Assembly: GCF_021655075.1 (NCBI RefSeq)
Contig: NZ_PPXX01000065.1
Span: 1 to 64,000 of the forward strand
Direction: 5' to 3'
From: Clostridium sp. Cult2
Lineage (GTDB): Bacteria > Bacillota > Clostridia > Tissierellales > Tepidimicrobiaceae
DNA: 64,000 bases
A program made the position numbers and the translations under genes. Numbering within the stretch: position 1 is the first letter of the stretch; every line of letters begins with the position of its first letter. Of the stretch, positions 32,130-42,256 are shown in pieces. The notes beneath the pieces are model-generated. The model was not told the origin of the DNA. It did not search any database and saw nothing but the letters and a program-made list of their open reading frames with translations.

Positions 32130-33334
32130 ATATTGGTCTTCTAGGCCTTGGGACAGTAGGACAAGGAGTATTAGAGATACTTTCCAAAAGAAAAAAAGAG
32201 TTGGAAGAAATTTTGAATAAAAAGATAATAATTAAAAAGATACTAGTTAAAAATATAGAGAAAAAAAGAAATATAGATCTGCCAAAGGGTATTATTACAG
32301 ATAATTTTAATGACATTATAGAAGATGATAAAATCCAATTAATAATAGAAGCCACCAGTAATTTAGAGGATAGTTATGGGTATATAAAGGAAGGATTGAA
32401 TAGGGGAAAACATGTAGTTACAGCTAATAAAGCCATAGTATCTAAATATTTTGAGGAACTAACGGCCTTAGCCTTAGAAAATAAAGTAGCTTTTTTATAT
32501 GAGGCTAGTGTAGCAGGTGGTATACCTGTATTAAAGCCTTTAAAGGAACATATTCCTTTAAATAGAATAAATGAAATACAAGGAATTTTAAATGGCACTT
32601 GTAATTATATACTTACTAGAATGTTTAAAGATGATTTAGATTATGATGAAGTCTTAAAGATTGCCCAAAATTTAGGTTATGCAGAAGCAAATCCAGCAGC
32701 AGATGTAGAAGGCCATGATACTCTAAGAAAATTAAGGATACTAAGCACTCTAGGATTGCAAGTAAAAGTATTAGAAGAAGATATTCTTCTAGAGGGAATA
32801 GATAATATTAAATCCTTTGATATAGAACAAATAAAAAAGCTAAATAGTGTCATAAAATTAATAGGTGAAGGTAAATATTATGAAGATGGATTTATAGCAG
32901 TAGTTTTACCCACCATTGTAACAAAAGATTCTTATTTTTCCACTGTTAATGAGGCCTTTAACTCTGTAGCCTTTAAAGGAGATAATGTGGGAGAATTAAA
33001 ATTTTATGGACCAGGAGCAGGAAAACTTCCTACGGCAAATGCTATTTTAACTGATGTATTAGACATAGGATTAAATACCTACAGAAATAATAATCCCTTG
33101 AGAAATAAGAAACTTAAAAACTATAATTACAGTATAAAAGGCAAATTTTATCTAAGGGTTTCAAAGCTAGATTGGGAAACTGGAAAAGGATTAGAGGAGA
33201 TAACAGAAGAAATTTTAGGACAGGGAAAATATATAGGAATTAAAACTAAGGAAGTAAAATTAGGGAAAATCTATGAAATCCTCAAATCATTAAATATAAA
33301 CAAAAAAGAGTACTTTTTAGGAAGATTTCTTTAG
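32123..33334 (+). CDS. hom: Homoserine dehydrogenase
   Basis: 403 residues. Rossmann motif LGLGTVGQGV (about 6-15), VTANKAIVSK (about 100), EASVAGGIPV and GILNGTCNYILTRM in the catalytic core, then YAEANPAADVEGHD. The last 70 residues are shorter than a full ACT domain. It reduces aspartate semialdehyde to homoserine. Confidence 0.93.
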   Translation: MLNIGLLGLGTVGQGVLEILSKRKKELEEILNKKIIIKKILVKNIEKKRNIDLPKGIITDNFNDIIEDDKIQLIIEATSNLEDSYGYIKEGLNRGKHVVTANKAIVSKYFEELTALALENKVAFLYEASVAGGIPVLKPLKEHIPLNRINEIQGILNGTCNYILTRMFKDDLDYDEVLKIAQNLGYAEANPAADVEGHDTLRKLRILSTLGLQVKVLEEDILLEGIDNIKSFDIEQIKKLNSVIKLIGEGKYYEDGFIAVVLPTIVTKDSYFSTVNEAFNSVAFKGDNVGELKFYGPGAGKLPTANAILTDVLDIGLNTYRNNNPLRNKKLKNYNYSIKGKFYLRVSKLDWETGKGLEEITEEILGQGKYIGIKTKEVKLGKIYEILKSLNINKKEYFLGRFL

Positions 33335-33348
33335 TAGGAGTGAAGAAT

Positions 33349-34833
33349 ATGGATTATATTAGCACAAGAAATAAAGAATTAAAGGTAAATTCAAGTCAGG
33401 CTATTTTGCAGGGAATATCCATGGAAGGTGGTTTGTTTGTGCCTAAATCTTTGCCTTTAATAGAGGATTTAGACATCTTAATGGATATGGATTATAGAGA
33501 AATAGCTTTATACATTTTAGAAAAGTTCTTTCCCCAATTAGGTAGAGACAATCTCCAAAAAGCTGTAAACATGGCCTATGATACAAAATTTACCCATAAA
33601 GAGATAGTGGATATCAAAACTGTAATGGGAGTAAATTTCTTAGAATTATTTCATGGTCCAACCTTAGCTTTTAAAGACATGGCCTTATCCCTATTGCCTC
33701 ATTTGTTAAAAATATCTAAAGAGATAGAAGAAATAGATAAAGAAATAGTAATATTAACAGCCACATCTGGAGATACTGGAAAGGCAGCATTAGAAGGCTT
33801 TGTTGATGTAGAAGGGATAAAGATAATAGTGTTTTTCCCAGAAGAAGGTGTAAGTAGAGTTCAAAGACTTCAAATGATAACTCAAGAAGGAGAAAATACC
33901 TTTGTAGTAGGAATAAAGGGAAACTTTGACGAGGCCCAAAGTGGTGTTAAGGCAATATTTAATGATGAAAAGTTTAAAGAAGATTTAAAAAAGGATGATT
34001 ATATACTTTCATCAGCTAATTCCATAAACATAGGAAGATTAATTCCCCAGATAGTCTATTACTTTTATTCTTATTGTGAATTAGTTAGAAGAGAAGAAAT
34101 AGAAAAAGGAGAAAAGATTAATATAGTGGTACCTACGGGAAATTTTGGAAATATACTTGCAGCCTATTATGGAAAACATATGGGACTACCTATAAATAAA
34201 TTAATATGTGCTTCAAATAATAATAATGTTTTAACAGAATTTTTTGATCAAGGTAAATACGATAAAAGAAGGGAATTAGTCCTTACCTCTTCTCCCTCTA
34301 TGGATATACTAATATCTAGTAATTTAGAAAGATTATTATTTCATTTAACTGGAGAGGATGAAGAATTAATAAAGGATAAAATGAAGGAACTTTCAGAGAA
34401 GGGACAATATGAAATATTGGATTTAGATACTAGTGAGTTTTATTCCAATTATGCAGATGAAAAAGAAGTTACCAGAAGTATAAGAGATGTTTTCATGGAG
34501 GGAGATTACTTAATAGACCCTCATACAGCTGTGGCTTATAGTGTATATAAAAAGTATAAAGAGGATTCAAAGGATGGGACCAAAACCATAATAGCTTCCA
34601 CAGCTAGCCCCTTTAAATTTGGTGAAAAAGTAGCTTCATCTATAGGCATAGATACAAGAGGTAAAAATGAAATTCTTATCCTTGAAGAATTAGCTGAAAA
34701 GACTGGAATAGATATACCTGACAATATAAAATCCCTAAAGGATAAGGCTATTGTTCATAAAAATATTTCAACAAAGGAAGATATGAAAAACATGATAGAG
34801 GAATTTCTAAAGGTAGGTGAAATTTATGGTTAA
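33349..34833 (+). CDS. thrC: Threonine synthase
   Basis: 494 residues from ATG 33349 (TAGGAG); GTG 33340 is less likely. PLP Lys lies in ELFHGPTLAFKDMALS (about 98-113), with TATSGDTGKAALEGF binding phosphate. This long form resembles the fungal/E. coli type 2 enzyme. It converts O-phosphohomoserine to threonine. It overlaps thrB by 8 bp. Confidence 0.93.
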   Translation: MDYISTRNKELKVNSSQAILQGISMEGGLFVPKSLPLIEDLDILMDMDYREIALYILEKFFPQLGRDNLQKAVNMAYDTKFTHKEIVDIKTVMGVNFLELFHGPTLAFKDMALSLLPHLLKISKEIEEIDKEIVILTATSGDTGKAALEGFVDVEGIKIIVFFPEEGVSRVQRLQMITQEGENTFVVGIKGNFDEAQSGVKAIFNDEKFKEDLKKDDYILSSANSINIGRLIPQIVYYFYSYCELVRREEIEKGEKINIVVPTGNFGNILAAYYGKHMGLPINKLICASNNNNVLTEFFDQGKYDKRRELVLTSSPSMDILISSNLERLLFHLTGEDEELIKDKMKELSEKGQYEILDLDTSEFYSNYADEKEVTRSIRDVFMEGDYLIDPHTAVAYSVYKKYKEDSKDGTKTIIASTASPFKFGEKVASSIGIDTRGKNEILILEELAEKTGIDIPDNIKSLKDKAIVHKNISTKEDMKNMIEEFLKVGEIYG

Positions 34834-35710
34834 AGTAAGAGTGCCAGCTACCACTGCAAATCTTGGACCGGGATTTGATACTTTGGGGTTAGCCCTTAAT
34901 CTATATAATGAATTCACATTTCAGGAAATTCCAGAAGGCTTGAAAATCAGCGGACTTAAAAAGGAATATGATTTGACAAACAATTTAGTCTATAAATCAA
35001 TGAAGGAAACCTTTAAGGAAATTGGTTATATTCCTACAGGAATAAGTATAGATGCAAAAACCAATATACCTATTTCCAGAGGATTGGGAAGTAGTGCTTC
35101 CTGTATTTTAGCTGGAGTCATAGGAGCTAATGAGTTGGCAGGGAGTCCCTTAGGGAAAGATGAAGTATTAAAATTAGCAACAAAGATAGAAGGACATCCT
35201 GACAATATTGCACCAGCATTATTTGGTGGACTTGTAATATCTCTCATGGAAGAAGACAAGGTTATTTACAATAAAATAGAAGTTACTAGAGGAATAAAAT
35301 TCATTGCCTTAATATCAGATTTTACATTATCCACAAAGGAATCTAGAGAAGTATTGCCAACTATTATAGAATTTAAGGATTGTATAAATAATATAAGTAA
35401 AGTATCTTTACTTATATCAGCTCTTTCTAATGGTAGATTTGATTTACTAAAATATGCCTTTAAGGATAGATTGCATGAACCCTATCGGGGAAAACTAATA
35501 CCCGATTACTTTAATATAATAGAACAATGTGAAAAGTTGGATAGTCTAGGAGCCTATTTAAGCGGTGCTGGGCCTACTATTATGTGTATTGTAGAAGAAG
35601 ATAATAGGGATTTTATAGAGAAAATAAAATCCTATCTTCATACTTTAGACCAACAATGGTATATAAAAGAATTGAGTATAGATTTAGAAGGAACTAAGGT
35701 TTCATTATAG
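34826..35710 (+). CDS. thrB: Homoserine kinase
   Basis: 294 residues from ATG 34826 (AGGTAGGTG). GHMP kinase: VRVPATTANLGPGFDTLG at the N-terminus, PISRGLGSSASCILAG (about 87-102) as the ATP loop, and LSGAGPTIMC near 250. It phosphorylates homoserine for ThrC. It is the last gene before a terminator. Confidence 0.95.
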   Translation: MVKVRVPATTANLGPGFDTLGLALNLYNEFTFQEIPEGLKISGLKKEYDLTNNLVYKSMKETFKEIGYIPTGISIDAKTNIPISRGLGSSASCILAGVIGANELAGSPLGKDEVLKLATKIEGHPDNIAPALFGGLVISLMEEDKVIYNKIEVTRGIKFIALISDFTLSTKESREVLPTIIEFKDCINNISKVSLLISALSNGRFDLLKYAFKDRLHEPYRGKLIPDYFNIIEQCEKLDSLGAYLSGAGPTIMCIVEEDNRDFIEKIKSYLHTLDQQWYIKELSIDLEGTKVSL

Positions 35711-35745
35711 CCTAATAATAAATAATTAAAAATGTGAAATTTAAT

Positions 35746-35768
35746 GCCCATGTCCTGGGCTTTTTTTT
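35746..35768 (+). terminator. Terminator of the threonine operon
   Basis: GCCCA-TGTCC-TGGGC followed by eight T residues. The rest of the 324-bp gap holds the grd promoter below and otherwise nothing recognisable. Confidence 0.9.
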
Positions 35769-35885
35769 ATGAAAAAAATTTTAAAAAAACCTATGAAGAA
35801 TAGCATACTAGCAGAAAATATAAAATTAAATAGCAAATAGGGATTGACAAAAGATTAACTTTATGAAAAAATGTTAAATATACTA

Positions 35886-35914
35886 TTGAAATACAAATGA
35901 AATACATATAAAAT
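35886..35914 (+). promoter_or_regulatory. Candidate promoter for grdX-grdG-grdF
   Basis: TTGAAA (35886-35891), 17 bp, TAAAAT (35909-35914). It leaves a leader of about 110 nt before grdX. No sigma-54 site is seen here. Confidence 0.55.
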
Positions 35915-36034
35915 ACAATTAGGAAACACATCAACAAAGAAATGGATTATAAAATACCAAAACCAATATGGATATTATGCATTACTATTTTTAAACATGA
36001 TGATGAGTAAAAACTATATGAGAGGTGGGATTAC

Positions 36035-36397
36035 GTGAAATATAAAATTGTAACCAATAATCCGCTTGTGAAAGAATCTGAAAATATATGTTTTGTAGAA
36101 GGTTCTTTTGAGGATGTGTTAATTAAAGTTAGAGATTTGGTCTATGAAGGTGTAGAGTTAATTAGTCATCCTTTAGGTGCTAGCATGAGAATGTTATATT
36201 CTCCTTACCGTTCCATATTAGTTGGAAAGAAGAACAATACAATAAACCCTTCTCATATTGAAACAATTGAAAACAGCATTATAAATTATAAGAAAAATTT
36301 GAAGGCTAGAAAAGTAGATTGGGTTCATGCTGATGATTATGCTTTAATTGATAATGAACTTTTAAAGTCCACGCTTAGAGACTTAGAAGTTTATTAA
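36035..36397 (+). CDS. grdX: GrdX family protein
   Basis: 120 residues from GTG (GAGAGGTGGG upstream). The pattern TNNPLVKE at the N-terminus, then LIKVRDLVYEGVELISHPLGASMRMLYSPYRSILV, is that of GrdX, a small protein encoded with glycine/sarcosine/betaine reductases and of unknown function. It lies 37 bp ahead of the reductase genes. Confidence 0.9.
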   Translation: MKYKIVTNNPLVKESENICFVEGSFEDVLIKVRDLVYEGVELISHPLGASMRMLYSPYRSILVGKKNNTINPSHIETIENSIINYKKNLKARKVDWVHADDYALIDNELLKSTLRDLEVY

Positions 36398-36434
36398 TAT
36401 AATCAATACTTTTAAAAACTTTGGAGGTGATTTT

Positions 36435-37721
36435 TTGAAACTAGAACTTAGAAGGATTCATATTAAGGATATCCAACTTGGTAAAGAAACTTTTGTTAAA
36501 GATGGTGTATTAACGGTAAATGAAGAAGAACTAATTAAAAAATTAATGGAAGATGATAGGGTTAAAGACATAAAAATTGACATCGCAAGACCAGGAGAAA
36601 AGGTAAGAATTATCCCAGTTAAAGACGTAATTGAACCTAGGGTAAAAATTGAAGGATCTGGAAATGGATTTCCAGGAGTAACCACTAAAATGGCTCAATT
36701 AGGGGAAGGTAAAGTAAATGTACTATATGGTGCAGCTGTAGTTACAGTAGGAGATATAGTAGGGTTTCAAGAAGGCGTTATAGATATGTGGGGAGAAGGT
36801 GCAAAATGGACACCTTTTTCAAAGACATTCAACTTAGTAATAGACATTACTCCAGTTGAAGGATTAGATCCACATACTCATGAAGCAACTGTAAGGTCAG
36901 TAGGTCTAAAAGCTGCTGAACTTATAGGTGAAGCAGGAAGAGAAGTTGAACCAGATGAAATATTAACCTATGAAATAGGGAGTCATGCTGAGGAAACTAA
37001 AAAATATCCTAATTTGCCAAAAGTATTATATGTAGAAATGCTAATTTCTCAAGGGTTACTTCATGATGGATATATTTATGGTGTTAACAGTCAAAAAATA
37101 TTACCAACATTATTACATCCAAATGAAGAACTTGATGGTGCTGTAATTAGTGGTAACTGCGTTGCTGCCTGTGATAAGATTACAACTTATCAACACCAAA
37201 ACAACTCAGTAATATTAGATTTATATGCACAACATGGAAAGACATTAAACTTTATGGGAGTAGTATTGACACCAGAACTTACTACTTTGGAAGGTAAGTT
37301 TAGAACATGTGATTATACATCAAAACTATGTAAGATGATTGGTGCAGATGGAGTCATAGTATCAGAGGAAGGTTATGGCAATCCTGATTCAGATTTACTA
37401 ATGATTTGTAAGAGACTAGAAGATGCAGGAATAAAAACGGTTTTAATCACAGATGAATGTTCAGGTAGAGATGGAATGAGTCAACCTTTAGCAGATACAG
37501 CAAAAGAAGCAGTAGCTGTTGTATCAGGAGGTAATGTAAGCCATGTAGTTACTTTACCACCAGCTGAAAAAGTTATAGGAAATGCTAAATCCATAGCAAC
37601 TTTAGCAGGAGGCTGGGATGGAGCATTACTTGAAGATGGAACATTAATGTGTGAATTAAATGCAGTAATCGGGTCTACATCAGAAATAGGTTATCATTAC
37701 TGTACAGCTAAACTTTATTAA
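36435..37721 (+). CDS. grdG: Glycine/sarcosine/betaine reductase component B, alpha/beta proprotein (GrdE/GrdG type)
   Basis: 428 residues from TTG, with GGAGGTGA upstream. It is the self-processing subunit: cleavage is expected between Asn241 and Cys242 in SGNCVAACDK, turning Cys242 into a pyruvoyl group that forms a Schiff base with the amine substrate. It is a partner of the selenoprotein encoded 24 bp downstream. Three paralogues exist in this family (glycine GrdE, sarcosine GrdG, betaine GrdI). The adjacent N-carbamoylsarcosine amidase favours sarcosine, but the assignment is contextual. Confidence 0.85.
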   Translation: MKLELRRIHIKDIQLGKETFVKDGVLTVNEEELIKKLMEDDRVKDIKIDIARPGEKVRIIPVKDVIEPRVKIEGSGNGFPGVTTKMAQLGEGKVNVLYGAAVVTVGDIVGFQEGVIDMWGEGAKWTPFSKTFNLVIDITPVEGLDPHTHEATVRSVGLKAAELIGEAGREVEPDEILTYEIGSHAEETKKYPNLPKVLYVEMLISQGLLHDGYIYGVNSQKILPTLLHPNEELDGAVISGNCVAACDKITTYQHQNNSVILDLYAQHGKTLNFMGVVLTPELTTLEGKFRTCDYTSKLCKMIGADGVIVSEEGYGNPDSDLLMICKRLEDAGIKTVLITDECSGRDGMSQPLADTAKEAVAVVSGGNVSHVVTLPPAEKVIGNAKSIATLAGGWDGALLEDGTLMCELNAVIGSTSEIGYHYCTAKLY

Positions 37722-37745
37722 TTAATATTGAAAGGAGGATGGAAA

Positions 37746-39053
37746 ATGACAGAAAAATTTAAGGTATTATACTATGTAAACCAGTTTTTTGGGCAAATAG
37801 GTGGCGAAGATAAAGCAGGAATAGAGCCAATGTATAAAGAAGAAATTATAGGACCAGCAATGGGTTTCAATGGCTTACTAGGAGATGAAGGAGAAGTAAT
37901 TGGAACATTAATTTGTGGGGACAACTATTTCAATGAAAACAAAGAAGAAGCTTTAGAATATATACTTAAAGTTGTCAAAGAGAATAATCCGGATATTGTT
38001 GTAACAGGTCCAGCTTTTAATGCTGGTAGATATGGAATGGCTTGTGCAGAGATTGCAAAAGCTGTAGTAGAAGAATTAAATATTCCAGTAGTTTCAGGTA
38101 TGTATATAGAAAATCCAGGATTAGACGTTTGTAAAAGCGTAGCAATTGTAGCAGAAACAATAGACTCAGCTGCTGGCATGCGTAAAGCATTGCCCGTTAT
38201 GGCAAAACTAGTAAAGAAAATTGCAAAGGGAGAAGCATTAGGATTACCAGAAGAAGAAGGCTATATTCCACAAGGTAAAAGGCTTACAGTCTTTGTAGAT
38301 AAAAGAGGATCTCAGAGAGCAGTAGAAATGTTATTGGCTCGTTTAAATGATGAAGAATTTCAAACAGAATTGCCAATGCCAGTATTTGACACTGTAGAAC
38401 CTGCTGCACCAATAAAAGATTTAAGTAAAGCAACTATTGCATTAGTTACTAGTGGTGGTATGGTTCCTTTAGGAAATCCAGATAGAATCCAATCAGCAAG
38501 TGCTCAAAAATGGGGTAAATATGATGTAAGTAAAAGAGATTCACTTACTGGAGAATATTGTACAATCCATGGTGGATTTGACCCAGTATATGCTAATGCA
38601 TTGCCAGATAGGGTAGCACCATTAGATATGTTGAAAGAATTCGAAAAAGAAGGTTTTATAGGAAAGGTATTTGAATACTTCTATACAACTACAGGTACTG
38701 GAACATCTGTTGGAAATTCAGTTAAATTTGGTACTGAAATAGGTAAGGAATTAAAAGAAGCTGGAGTAGATGGTGTTATTTTAACTTCAACCTGAGGCAC
38801 CTGTACACGTTGCGGTGCAACGATGGTAAAAGAAATTGAAAGGTATGGCATACCTATTGTTCATATGGCTACAATCACCACTATTTCAGAATCTGTAGGA
38901 GCAAATAGAATAGTTCCAACTGTTGCAATACCTCATCCAGTTGGAAATCCAGATCTTCCAGCTGAAGAGGAATTAGAATTAAGGCGTAGAATGGTTAAAA
39001 AAGCTTTAAATGCTCTAAGTACAGAAGTTTCTGAACCGACACAATTTGAATAA
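37746..39053 (+). CDS. grdF: Selenocysteine-containing reductase component B gamma subunit (GrdB/GrdF type)
   Basis: 435 residues when the in-frame UGA at 38793-38795 is read as selenocysteine (Sec350) in ILTST-U-GTCTRCGATMVKEIE, the invariant active-site motif of this family. Start ATG 37746 follows AAGGAGG. Right after the UGA, GCACC/GGTGC can form a SECIS-like hairpin. Sec carries the carboxymethyl group to protein A, giving acetyl phosphate via protein C. For sarcosine, the other product is methylamine. grdA, grdC and grdD are not in the window. Glycine or betaine specificity cannot be excluded. Confidence 0.88.
38796..38820 (+). promoter_or_regulatory. Bacterial SECIS-like hairpin after UGA
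   Basis: Directly 3' of the Sec codon, GCACC (38797-38801) pairs with GGTGC around TGTACACGTTGC. The position suits SelB-dependent recoding. Confidence 0.6.
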
Positions 39054-39076
39054 AGTTTTTATTTTAGACCACTCCC

Positions 39077-39205
39077 TTCCTTCACCTCTCCTTTGGGAGG
39101 AACGGTATTAAAATAAAATAACAATAAATAAATAATCTTATGATAAATCCGATTCTTTCCTTCACCTCTCCTTTGGGGAGAGTCGGATTTAGAAGATTTT
39201 TATTT
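39077..39205 (+). repeat. Tandem hairpin repeat after grdF
   Basis: A 21-bp core starting TTCCTTCACCTCTCC occurs at 39077-39097 and again exactly 80 bp later at 39157-39177. Each core folds with adjacent GGGAGG or GGGGAGAG. The second copy is further enclosed by AAATCCGA/TCGGATTT (39145-39190) and a T-rich tail, so it probably terminates grdF transcription. The 228-bp gap holds nothing else recognisable. Confidence 0.7.
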
Positions 39206-39281
39206 TTTAAGTTTTATGTTAAAAATTTAACTTATTGTATAAATGAACGGAACTAAAAAATAAAGTTGAGGAGTGTAGAAT

Positions 39282-40619
39282 ATGGAAAAAAGAGAAAATT
39301 GGGGAAGTAGATTTGGTTTTATTATGGCAGCTGCAGGTTTTTCAATTGGACTTGGGAATATATGGAGATTCCCTTATTTAACAGGAGTTAATGGTGGCGG
39401 TGCATTCGTATTTGTATATTTGATAATCTGTTTATTAATTGGTATTCCTCTATTTACAATGGAAATGAGCTTAGGCCGTAAAACTCAATTAAACCCTGTA
39501 GAAGGTATGAGGTCTTTAACTAAAAAAGGAAGTATTTGGGTAGCCTTTGGATGGCTAGGGGTACTTTCTGCATTCGTAATTTTAACTTATTATATGCAAA
39601 TTATGGGATGGCTTTTAGCATATTTATTTAAGATGGTTTCCGGTTCATTAAGCGGATTGACAGCAGAAGGCTATACACAAGCTTTCACAGATTTTACTTC
39701 TAACACGGTTTTAGTAGCAGTATCTACCTTGGCATGTGTTATTATTGTAGCTTTAATCTCATCAAAAGGGTTAGAAAAAGGTATCGAAAAAGCATGTAAG
39801 TTTTTGATGCCAACTTTATTTACTATGTTAATCATATTAGCTATTAGGTCCCTAACACTTCCTGGAGCAATGGAAGGATTAAAATGGTATCTAAGAGTTG
39901 ATTTTTCAAAGATAAATGGACAAGTATTATTAGCTGCATTAGGACAATGTTTCTTTTCTATTGGTATAGCTAGCGGTGGTGCATTTATATATGGTAGTTA
40001 TCTTAAAAAAGATAGCAATATTCCAACAGATGCTATTATTATAATTGGGTTTGATACATTAGCAGCATTAATTGCAGGTATTGTTATATTCCCAGCAATA
40101 TTTGCATTAGGGTTAGAACCAAATGCTGGAGCAAGTTTGTTGTTTGTAACTATGTCAAATTTATTTTCACATTTACCAGCTGGGAATATTTTTGGAGGAA
40201 TGTTTTTCTTATTGGTATTCTTTGCTGCACTATCATCTGCATTAGGATATTTAGAACCTGTTGTAATGACTTGTACTGAATTATTTAAGATGGATAGAAA
40301 GAAAGCTGTTTGGTTAAGTTTGATAGTTATATTTGTAGTAGGTTTCCCAACTATAATGGCTCAAGGCCCATGGTCAGATATTCTAATTGGAGGAAGAAAC
40401 TTTTTTGATTTTGCAGATTATCTTTCCGGTAACATTATGATGCCTTTAGGAGCTTTAGTTTTAGCTTTCTATACTTTATTTGTTTGGAAATTTGAGAAAT
40501 ATCAGGAAGAAACAAATATAGGGGCATCAAAGTTTAAAGTATTTAGTTGGTGGGGTCCATTGGTTAAGATATTAATTCCAGTGGCATTAGTTATAATTTT
40601 TATAACAGGAATATTCTAG
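39282..40619 (+). CDS. Neurotransmitter:sodium symporter (SNF) family transporter
   Basis: 445 residues with about 11-12 membrane helices. The N-terminus has GSRFGFIMAAAGFSIGLGNIWRFPYLTGVNGGGAFVFVY, the Na+-binding TM1 signature of LeuT-like bacterial transporters. Start ATG with GAGGAG. Encoded between the reductase and the activator, it may import sarcosine or a related amine with Na+. The family also carries amino acids, so the substrate is inferred from context only. Confidence 0.85.
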   Translation: MEKRENWGSRFGFIMAAAGFSIGLGNIWRFPYLTGVNGGGAFVFVYLIICLLIGIPLFTMEMSLGRKTQLNPVEGMRSLTKKGSIWVAFGWLGVLSAFVILTYYMQIMGWLLAYLFKMVSGSLSGLTAEGYTQAFTDFTSNTVLVAVSTLACVIIVALISSKGLEKGIEKACKFLMPTLFTMLIILAIRSLTLPGAMEGLKWYLRVDFSKINGQVLLAALGQCFFSIGIASGGAFIYGSYLKKDSNIPTDAIIIIGFDTLAALIAGIVIFPAIFALGLEPNAGASLLFVTMSNLFSHLPAGNIFGGMFFLLVFFAALSSALGYLEPVVMTCTELFKMDRKKAVWLSLIVIFVVGFPTIMAQGPWSDILIGGRNFFDFADYLSGNIMMPLGALVLAFYTLFVWKFEKYQEETNIGASKFKVFSWWGPLVKILIPVALVIIFITGIF

Positions 40620-40632
40620 ATAAGTATAAATT

Positions 40633-40670
40633 AAAGCAGTGTAGTAGATTGTCTATTACACTGCTTTGAA
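40633..40670 (+). terminator. Hairpin after the SNF transporter
   Basis: A 16-bp stem AAAGCAGTGTAGTAGA pairs with TCTATTACACTGCTTT, with a weak T-tail. Confidence 0.7.
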
Positions 40671-40809
40671 TTATCAGCATTAATTTGGCTGGAATATTAT
40701 GATTAAATTAACATATTAAGTGAAATATATTTTCTTGTAATTGGTAAAGGTGTGTTATAAAATTAAAAAGTAACAAGCTTATGTAAACTATTATGAGGAG
40801 GAATTTTTT

Positions 40810-42237
40810 ATGGCATCTTTAATGAATAAAGATGAATTAATAGACCCTCAATATAAAGAGATGTTTATAAAAGCATTAAATGCTTCTTCTGATGGGATAT
40901 TGATTTGTGATAATAAAGGAAATGTACTTTATGTGAACCATGCATATGAGAATACAACGGGATTAAAAAGAGATGATTTATTAGGTAGGAACTTAAAAAT
41001 GCTGTTAGAACAAAAGCTTTTCAATAAAGCTGCTTCTCTTTCTGTGCTAGAAAATCAAAAACCTTTTTCACTTATTCATCAATATGTTACTGGCAAATCT
41101 GCCTTAACTACTGCAAATCCTATTTTTAACGAAGATGGGGAACTTCTAGGAGTAGTTTGTAATACAAGAAACATTACAGAGCTTGTACACATAAGAAGGG
41201 AATTGGAAAAAACTAAAGAACTTACTCAAAAATATTCCGATGAGTTGCAAAAACTCAGAGAAGAACAATTGAAATGTGAGGGATTAATTTATAAAAGCCA
41301 AACAATGGCAGAAACCCTTAAATTTGCTTCAAAGGTATCAGATTTTGATAGTACCGTATTGATTACTGGAGAATCGGGTACTGGTAAGGAAGTATTAGCA
41401 AAGTTCATTCATCAACATAGTCCAAGAAAAGATGGACCTTTTATAAAAGTCAATTGTTCAGCTATACCAGCGGAATTATTTGAATCTGAGCTATTTGGAT
41501 ATGTTCCAGGCTCATTTACAGGGGCCTCTTCACAAGGCAAAACTGGTATGTTTGAATTAGCTGACGGAGGAACCATATTATTGGATGAAATAGGTGAATT
41601 AGACTTATCTGTTCAACCTAAATTGCTAAGGGTATTACAAGAGATGGAGGTCCATCCTGTAGGGGCTGAAAAGCCTATAAAAATAGATATAAGGGTTTTA
41701 GCAGCTACAAATGTAAATCTAGGTGAAGCAGTTAAAGAAGGATGTTTTAGAGAAGATTTATTCTTTAGATTGAATGTACTACCAATCAAAATACCACCAT
41801 TAAGAGAACGAAAAGAAGATGTTAATGAAATTGCTTCACATTTTTTAGAAAAATTAAATAGAAAATATAAGAAAAACATTACTTTTACTTCTGAGGTAGA
41901 ACATATATTGACCAATTATTCATGGCCAGGAAATGTAAGAGAATTAGAAAACTTAGTTGAATATCTTTTTATTGTAAATCCTAGTGACCAAATAACTGTA
42001 GAACAGCTTCCATCTTGGGTACTAACGGAACATGTGATGGAAGAATATATTTGTGAAAATGGTGATTGTACTCCAAGGTTAAATTATATGTTAGACATGT
42101 ATGAAAAAAATATTATTACCTTTGCATTAAGAAAGCATAATTCTGTGAAAGAAACAGCTAAAACTCTAGATATCCATCCGTCTACTCTATTTAGAAAAAT
42201 AAAAAAGCATAATATTAATACGGATTTTTTAGATTGA
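40810..42237 (+). CDS. Sigma-54 dependent activator with PAS sensor
   Basis: 475 residues (GAGGAGGAA upstream). PAS domain at about 15-125, coiled-coil linker at 125-158, AAA+ domain with Walker A GESGTGKE (187-194), the sigma-54 contact loop as GSFTGA (234-239; usual form GAFTGA), Walker B GGTILLDEIGE (253-263). A Fis-type HTH ends the protein (HNSVKETAKTLDIHPSTLFRKIKKHNI). The gene directly precedes three repeated operators and a consensus -24/-12 promoter, so it most likely switches on the amidase operon when PAS senses its ligand. Confidence 0.92.
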   Translation: MASLMNKDELIDPQYKEMFIKALNASSDGILICDNKGNVLYVNHAYENTTGLKRDDLLGRNLKMLLEQKLFNKAASLSVLENQKPFSLIHQYVTGKSALTTANPIFNEDGELLGVVCNTRNITELVHIRRELEKTKELTQKYSDELQKLREEQLKCEGLIYKSQTMAETLKFASKVSDFDSTVLITGESGTGKEVLAKFIHQHSPRKDGPFIKVNCSAIPAELFESELFGYVPGSFTGASSQGKTGMFELADGGTILLDEIGELDLSVQPKLLRVLQEMEVHPVGAEKPIKIDIRVLAATNVNLGEAVKEGCFREDLFFRLNVLPIKIPPLRERKEDVNEIASHFLEKLNRKYKKNITFTSEVEHILTNYSWPGNVRELENLVEYLFIVNPSDQITVEQLPSWVLTEHVMEEYICENGDCTPRLNYMLDMYEKNIITFALRKHNSVKETAKTLDIHPSTLFRKIKKHNINTDFLD

Positions 42238-42256
42238 TATATTTTTTATTAAAAAG

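Noticed and set aside
38796-39053. A separate small gene after the stop at 38793-38795
   Set aside because: The frame is continuous through the UGA, the motif is the selenoprotein active site and there is no RBS; it is one gene.
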